Shown here one piece after another: positions 20,752 to 26,963 of a DNA stretch of 26,963 nt. The notes under the pieces were generated by a model that made no database searches, was not told where the DNA came from, and saw nothing but the letters and a program-made list of their open reading frames with translations. Numbering within the stretch: position 1 is the stretch's first letter; each line of letters starts with the position of its first letter. Source of the DNA: Elysia marginata (lineage: Eukaryota; Mollusca; Gastropoda; Plakobranchidae); NCBI GenBank assembly GCA_019649035.1, contig BMAT01000466.1, forward strand, positions 23,852 to 50,814, given 5' to 3'. The translations under genes were made by a program, and so were the position numbers.

Positions 20752-21070
20752 TTTGAAAGAATGTTAATTATCTAGTTTTTTTTATCATTCTAATCTCTTT
20801 CCGAACTTTCTTCCTGTTGTTTCTGTGGTCGCTGGTTCAGGTCAAGGGTTTGGGAGTCGGGTTTTACTTTTATAATAAATGGGTTGTTCGACACCATCTT
20901 TATCTTCAGGCCACTTATAGATATTTTTCTTCTGCCAGTAGAATGGCTCTAGATTTCTCTTTATTTACGTAGATGTGCCAAAGCGCTCGGATTTTTTGGC
21001 CCCCAACAATCGGGAATGCGATTTCAAGAGAGAATTAGAGTAGCCGTTCTTGGCTGAAAGGCAGCCAAGG
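20752..21070 (-). mobile_element. Probable ORF1 end / inter-ORF region of LINE copy A
   Basis: Immediately upstream of the ORF2 ATG on the minus strand, short frames read FPIVGGQKIRALWHIYVNKE and KWPEDKDGVEQPIYYKSK. They look protein-like but match no motif I can name. Position suggests the end of ORF1. The 5' limit is a guess from loss of such frames near 21070. Confidence 0.4.
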
Positions 21071-24000
21071 GGTAAGCGCATTTTTTCTTCTAGTTTTCAT
21101 TGTTTTGTTTCCTTCGAACTACTTAGTTTTTCCTTGATAATTTATCATTTTTAACTTTTAAAATTTAAAACAATAAACCATCTTACTTTTGTAAGTCGAA
21201 CACTTCAACAGCCAAAGCAATATCTTTTGTTTTTTCCATTGTTTTGAAAGCGTAAATTCTCTATATAACTATGGCTGTGGCATATTGGCTCTGTAGGCCT
21301 ACTACGTGCTTTTAAGGTTTCATTCATATTTTTTCTTTGTAAAACTAAAAGCTTAATGCCTACTTCAGCCATTTTGTTTGGAGTGGAAGAGAAAAGGGAA
21401 TATTATAAGCGACTGATTGCAGCTATTCAAGCAAACCATTGCATGTCGATAGGCCCTATTCTTTACTTATGAGAATGAACCCACACTGGTTTCATTTACA
21501 GCTATCTCGATCGTGTCAGTTGGCTCTGCATTAACAAAGCAAAATACTATGGCTACATTTTGGCATTTAAAGGGAAAAATCTATTGTAGGCCTAGATCTA
21601 CCTTTGAAGGGAAAAAAACTTAAATTTTATTGTTAAAAACCTTTCAGTTTCTAGATCTATAATTATGTTATGATAAACATTTTGCATGTTGGCCTAAAAA
21701 ATTAGCAGCTAGTTTTAAACTTAGCGAAATAGATTTTTCAACGTACGTATCTAACAATTTTTCTTCCTTATCCATTAAAGACATATTAGTTTTATTGTTA
21801 GCAACGTGTCAGTAAAGTAGGAAAGTCCTGTCTAACAATAGGTGTGGTTTATTATTTATTTTATAATTATGTCAATTTTATATATATTAATGTAAAATAC
21901 TTTAAATAAAAGCAAAGATAAAAAGAGAAGCCGCAGGTTGCCGGAGTTAACGTTGAAAAAGACAACGTAGCTTAGATAAATTGAGTAAATTGAACAGGAG
22001 TCGCAGTAGAGCTGTGTAGATAAGCAAGTCAATTTTTTTTTAAAAGAAGGTATATATATTTTAGCTCTAAAAATAAATAATAGATAAATTGAGTGTCTGT
22101 TAGCAAAATATGTTAAAAAAATATTAAAAATCTTCGCAATTTTTCTTGGAATAGATCAAGGTAATCACACTTTAAATTATAAGCCTCAGTGAATTTTAAA
22201 AAAGCAGTTTTCTGTTGTTAATAACGCTGAGAAAACATTGTGTTTTAGGTCTTGTGTTGGACACGACCTTTCAAACAGGAACAATAACTCTTGTTTTCCC
22301 GCTAATCTCATTCCCAATAGAGCCGTAACCGCCACTTTTTTTTTTTTGCAGTTCAACAAATACGTACTGTGTCCGTGTCTTGAGGCAGATCGCTCACAGT
22401 GTCAAACAGCGATGAGGTGGTTGAAGTAATTTAACATAACTGCTGATTTTTTTAATGGCAGCAGACAAACAGCTGCATAAAAAGGAGCTCGAAAACATAC
22501 ACTGATCTTGCTCAGTATAGCGCAGAGGACTAAGGTTTCAAAGAAGTTATAAAAACAAACTATGATTGAATAAAAAATGACAGCATCAATGGTTCTGACC
22601 TAAATCTACGTCACAACTTGGGAAGCAACTTCTCTTCGCCTTTCTCCTTGCAGATTGCGCACACATTTGTGTGGTACTATAGATAAAATTATTATGCGGC
22701 TTAAAAGAAACGCTCTTTAAAACAATTTTGATGCACAATTCCGCACTAGCAGGTAGCTTTAGATCAGAACCATTAGGAGGCTTCGAACTGAGAAGCCAGT
22801 GTTCTATTCTAACAGAGCATGTGGGGAGAGGAGTTCACACTACTAATATGCCGCAAGAAACGGCCATTCTCTGTTTATCGTGAAATTATCAAGCCACAAG
22901 GCGAAGAGACCGAGGAAAATGAGCTTGAAACACAAGAAATGAATACATGTTTTGTGTTTGTTTATTTTACATGATTTTGGGAATGAAATACACACCGGAT
23001 CAGTCAGGCACGAGACCAGTATTACCTGTAATTGTAAATTTTATTTACCTTTCGGTGCTTATGAAGATGGGGTTTCTACACAGTCCAAAGTTTTATAACA
23101 TTTAAGATATCGAACAAAATATTTTTCTAGTTTTTTGTTTTTCAAACATTTTATGTCCAAGCAAATTTAAAGATTTCGATTCAAGGGAGGATGTGACGAA
23201 AACAGGTTTGGACAGTAAAGGTTAAATGTTTTCCACAAAAATATTCATTCCCTCTGCCTAAGGAATATTTTTGGGTGAACAATTTAAATAAAGCAGCTAC
23301 CAACTGTAAGCATTTCTTTCATATCGAACCCAAATAAATATAACGAAGAACTACTCAAACTCTAGCAATGCCATGAAACAATTAGAGGCCACCAGGGCTA
23401 TCAACATTGAAAACAATCATACTGTTTTTCTACGACTTGCTTGGGAGACAAAAGACTTCCGAGAAATACCTGCCAGTTTCCTGTCTCTTTATGTGACAGT
23501 GTTGGAACTGGGAAGCCCAGAACAATAGAAGGAAAACGGGTATCGGAATAGAAGTCAACAAACCAGGCCAATTGAAAGCGACCGTCGTCTCTCTGTATTT
23601 GCAAGTCTGTCGTTACAGAATTTGTGCCGATCGAAAGGGATACGACCATAAATTTAAACCAATTGATCGTCTATTTAGTTTGAATGTTAGAACTGTGCCA
23701 TCTACCTGAGGCATATATATGCTAAGTGGTATTAAGGTAAGCTCATAAGTCCGAATCGTTTAATTCCCAAATTGAAACCAAACCCGTTTTATAATCACTA
23801 GGGTTATTAGTGGTAGTAAAATATTACACCATGATAGATTGCTATCCACAGTTTATCATACTCCGGAAATTATTGTAGAAATTTGAGGGCAGGTAACGTC
23901 ACATGCAGCGAAAAAAGTCAATACGTACAAGTTAGCCTGCTTTTTAATGTATTGACGTTATGGTTTTACAGGGAATAGACCCTTCACTGCTAGTGGAAAA

Positions 24001-25838
24001 ATCCAAAACTTATTCCAGCTGTATCATGGTCAATGCCTAAAGCTATAACTTATAAGACGCTGTTTTGAAACAAAAATTTGTTTTTATGATTTCGAGTTGA
24101 TGAATTATAAACCTGTGAGTTTTTTTTCTTCCAACACATAAATACTCAAGTTTTGATAAAAAGAATCGTTGCAAATTTATTTCTTAGAGCTTTTACTCTT
24201 TCCTTTTTTGTATTCTAAACTGATTATTAGGTCACGGTAACTCTGCCTCTATAACTAAGGCTGTTTTTTTTCTATTTCACGTTTCCAGAGTGATGGATGA
24301 TAACAAAACAATATTTTAAGACAACGAAAATGGTGTCTTTAAGCAAGATTCGTTTCCAGTTTCTTCAAACAGCCTTCTACATCAGTAAGACCGCGACGTT
24401 ATGAGTTCGTAAAATACTAGTCACCCATAGAACTTTGTAAACCAGTAGCTGCCATTAATCCATTCTGTTTTTGTTTAACCGTTTCTTGTATTTCCATGTA
24501 TAAAGAATGGCAACTTAAAACGTTAGCCGACTCTATAATGTTGTTTACTGAATTGGACGCCGCTAATAATCTCTAACTCGATTAAACCTGGCAGCAATAA
24601 AGGACCAAGTTGGCCATTTCCAACTTCGTGTTTGCTTTCGTTAAATATAAAAAACTAGAACTGTACAGATCTCACTCTCTTAGGCTGTTATCTCTGTCGA
24701 TTTCAATTTGAATTTAAATGAGAAACAACCTTCATTGCAAGCTGATTGGCTCAGTTTTTTTTTTCGGCGCACTGGCTAGGGTTCATTAAATAAGACCCAA
24801 GAACAGTAGAGGTGATAGAAGTTATTGTCACTAAGATACCCGCTTCTGTGTGGTGCATGAAATGTCTTTTACATTTTAAAGCAGGGGGTAAAACCATATA
24901 AGTTTAATGTTTTTTCCAATGCTATAAGTTTAATGTTACATTTTTGTTACATCTACTTACACTACTTTTGCTTCGCATAGCAAGCCAAAAAAATATTACA
25001 TGCATACGAATAACTTTGCGAATCTAATTTGTGTTTTAGTTAATTTGCTGTTCATTCGTCAGTCACAATAGGGGAACCGAAAATTATATTTTCTGGAGCC
25101 AAGCAGAACTGCTAATTATCACACAGTTTCCTAATCATAATATAAAATTATTTACTATCTCTAGAAAATCAATTTTATCTGCCATAAAAATATTTTTAAA
25201 CAATTATCGGTGTCATTACAGGTGCCTATACCGTTGTGTAGGACTAGATGGATTCGTATTAAATTATGTGCTTATTACCTTTGTATTTAGACGTTTTTCC
25301 GCAAAGAGCTTATATAAATCCGTTCATGGAGTGCATTTCAAGTTCCGGTGAGTTTGAGGTGATCATTTTTACAAGTGGCGGGGAATATGGAATAAATAAA
25401 TAAACAAATAATATATGGTTACAGTCTTCCACCGCCGAAAGCAGTCTCATGACTAAACATATTTACCTCTTTATGGACAGAGTTTAGCACAAGAGTCATC
25501 GAGCGTAGTGGAAGGCTAAGGGCCCCAAAAGCTAGAACACAGAGATACGCTAACTCGTTTATACCTAGATCGATTTCGTTACACAATAAAAATTTTAAAA
25601 GAATATTTCCCACAATCTAGATCTAAATACTCCATACTTATATTGCCAATAACTTTTATGCTTCGAATATACTTTGATTGCTTTTTGATTGCTTTTTAAG
25701 AGTGTGATATTAGTATATAGATAATTATCATATATAAAAAGGCTGTGATTTTAAGTTAAAGTTAATGATTTATACTAACATTTTTAATTTATTACGTTCT
25801 ATGTCTATGTTCCTAACTGGTTTATTTTTGTTTTTTAT
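21071..25838. other. AT-rich non-coding stretch without recognised genes
   Basis: Nothing here could be assigned. The longest frames are 22238-22429 (plus), 23401-23649 (minus) and 25419-25613 (minus, GTG start). None shows a known motif, and splice context is weak. An extra small frame at 22819-22974 is noted among the rejected items. Short runs such as AATAAATAAATAAACAAATAA near 25391 are simple AT repeats. Confidence 0.5.
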
Positions 25839-25914
25839 GAGACGCTTGTCCCAAGAATTTCCCCTAGTGGGATCAATAAAGAATTTTGAATCTTGAATCT
25901 TGAATCTTGAATCA
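25839..25914 (+). mobile_element. LINE 3' end with 7-bp repeat tail
   Basis: AATTTCCCCTAGTGGGATC is followed by AATAAAGAATTTTGAATC and then tandem TTGAATC units. A 'TTTCCCC..(T/G)GGGATCAATAAAG' 3' end with short tandem tail is familiar from several animal LINE families, for instance Rex-type elements in fish. The LINE body upstream is not recognisable, so this is a strongly truncated copy. Confidence 0.65.
25887..25914 (+). repeat. Tandem (TTGAATC)4
   Basis: Four adjacent 7-bp units occur directly after the LINE 3' end consensus. They fit a tail made by template slippage during target-primed reverse transcription. Confidence 0.85.
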
Positions 25915-25959
25915 GCAGGCCTATAAACACTAGAGCAAATTCAACTCATTTTCTGAGCA

Positions 25960-26176
25960 TAGCAGTACGGCTGCCTATAAAGCGCTTAAGTACTAATATT
26001 CCACAAATTTCAAGCACTGCCTTTAGTCAGGTACCAATTTTACAGCTGGGTGGACTGAGTAAAGTGTGGGTGAATTGCTTTCCTAAGGCAGTTACAATAT
26101 TCGTCGTAGTTGGGAATCGAACCCGTGACCGCCGCATCACAGTCCGACGCGCCAACCAGTAAGCCAAGCTCCTCTG
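25960..26176 (-). mobile_element. tRNA-derived SINE
   Basis: On the minus strand the head reads GGAGCTTGGCTTACTGGTTG (A box TGGCTTACTGG), then GTCACGGGTTCGATTCCC (B box), at about 26111-26176. The body has CTCAGTCCACCCAGCTGTAA and GGTACCTGACT, then AAGCGCTTTATAGGCAGCC near its 3' end. A related body lies at 840-1010. The minus-strand frame at 26027-26215 is a translation of this SINE and not a gene. The 3' boundary near 25960 is approximate. Confidence 0.85.
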
Positions 26177-26359
26177 GAGAATAGAACTTATTGATAGATT
26201 TAATCGAGGGGACAATACATGCCTCTTGTTAATGAAATAAAGCGATGATATTGATGAGTAAACTGATCACCAAAAAGTAAATATAGAAATATTAGTTTAA
26301 AACCATAAAGAATCTTGAAGTATTTATTGATGATAGGCTTCGTACATCCCTACTCGCAA

Positions 26360-26808
26360 CTTAAGATCAGGCAATAACGCTCTGCTGTCATTTCCATGTA
26401 AGCCATCATAAAGAAAGAAAAAAAAAGACGGCAATGGAGCTTTTGTAAAATGTGCACCAGTATTCTGGAATGCCTTTCCGCTTTTCACCAGGAAGGCTAC
26501 TTCTGTAGATCAGTTTAAGACCCGATTAAAAAACATACTTGTTCACGGCATTTAAAACCTTAATTAGTTTGTCTTGAGAAATTCACCCAAAGACCAATGG
26601 TTAATGTATATCCCCTTTTAAAATTTTGTACATGCATCTTTTGTTTTTCTTTTGTTAGTTCGAATTGTTAATGGACTATGTTTTTTCATACAAAATTGCA
26701 ATTTTGTCTGCATTGTTTGTTTGGGTAGATAGACTATTGTAAAGAGCTCCGAGCCGACATGTAGGAAGAGGCTCTAGGTAATGAATTTATTAATAATAAT
26801 TAATAAAT
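26360..26808 (+). mobile_element. LINE 3' end (CR1/L2-like): last RT-tail codons plus 3' UTR
   Basis: The plus-strand frame at about 26431-26553 reads CAPVFWNAFPLF, then ATSVDQFKTRLKNILVHGI and stops. This is the terminal '.WN.LP......S...FK..LK..L' block of CR1/L2-type ORF2 proteins. About 200 bases on, TGTAAAGAGCTCCGAGCCGA and GAAGAGGCTCTAGGTAATG match the 'AAAGCGCTTTGAG...GCGCTATATAA' style 3' end. The tail is an ATTAATAATAATTAATAA run (about 26790-26808). Truncated at the 5' side. Confidence 0.8.
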
Positions 26809-26931
26809 AGAATGTATAAAGAATGCTCTATGCGCATAACATCTTTAGAAATGATATAAAAATGCCGTAGAAAGAAAATGAAAGTACTGGTGTTTACATT
26901 AACATGCTTTCACGCGTAAATCACACACAGG

Positions 26932-26932
<1 letters not shown>

Positions 26933-26963
<31 letters not shown>
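26933..26963. repeat. (CA)n microsatellite at window edge
   Basis: Perfect CA repeat for 31 bases, continuing past the window end. Confidence 0.97.

Noticed and set aside
22819..22974. Small 51-codon plus-strand frame beginning MWGEEFTLLI with a charged C-part
   Set aside because: Composition is protein-like, but there is no homology, splice site or context to support it.
25311..25350. TATATAAA followed by TTCCG|GTGAGT, considered as promoter plus first exon
   Set aside because: Both motifs are short and expected by chance in AT-rich DNA, and the implied exon would be only a few bases long.
25419..25613. Minus-strand frame with NEIDLGINELAYLCVLAFGALSL-type hydrophobic stretch, considered as a receptor exon
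   Set aside because: The start is GTG, no receptor motif is present, and the likeness to gastropod receptor N-termini was too weak to defend.
26027..26215. Minus-strand frame with RRSRVRFPTTTN
   Set aside because: It is the usual translation of a tRNA-like SINE head, not a gene.

Overview
This window looks like nuclear DNA of an invertebrate animal. Introns, AT-rich non-coding sequence, SINEs with tRNA-like heads, several non-LTR retrotransposon fragments and microsatellites all point that way. The repeat style, and a protein family I know from mollusc and coral gene models, suggest a mollusc, perhaps a gastropod. That is an inference and not a species assignment.

Only one host gene is well supported: the 3' half of a short-chain dehydrogenase/reductase on the plus strand, most like the D-beta-hydroxybutyrate dehydrogenase (BDH1) group. 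Its exons are at 79-272, 1706-1951 and 11947-12027. The splice sites and phases agree, and the last exon ends in a stop. The 5' exons lie outside the window. The last intron is about 10 kb and holds most of the mobile DNA: a degenerate SINE lies in the preceding intron, and the last intron carries two LINE fragments meeting head to head (2240-3416), a LINE 3' end with a TAA-type tail (3422-4146), a 1.88-kb DNA transposon with inverted ends and 6-bp target duplications (4197-6073), a tRNA-derived SINE (6157-6449), and a decayed element with about 450-bp inverted repeats around a broken gene (about 7057-10010).

From 12028 to about 16570 there is AT-rich sequence that may be a long 3' UTR. It holds a truncated SINE flanked by a perfect 13-bp target duplication. 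From about 21070 down to 16729, on the minus strand, lie remains of at least two copies of an L1/Tx1-like LINE with endonuclease and reverse transcriptase motifs. From 21071 to 25840 I see no convincing gene. The end of the window holds a LINE 3' end with a 7-bp repeat tail, a minus-strand tRNA-derived SINE, another LINE 3' end and a CA microsatellite.

There is no operon-like or CRISPR-like system. The item most worth pursuing is the long-inverted-repeat element at 7057-10010. It places a recurrent uncharacterised animal protein family inside what looks like a DNA-transposon frame.
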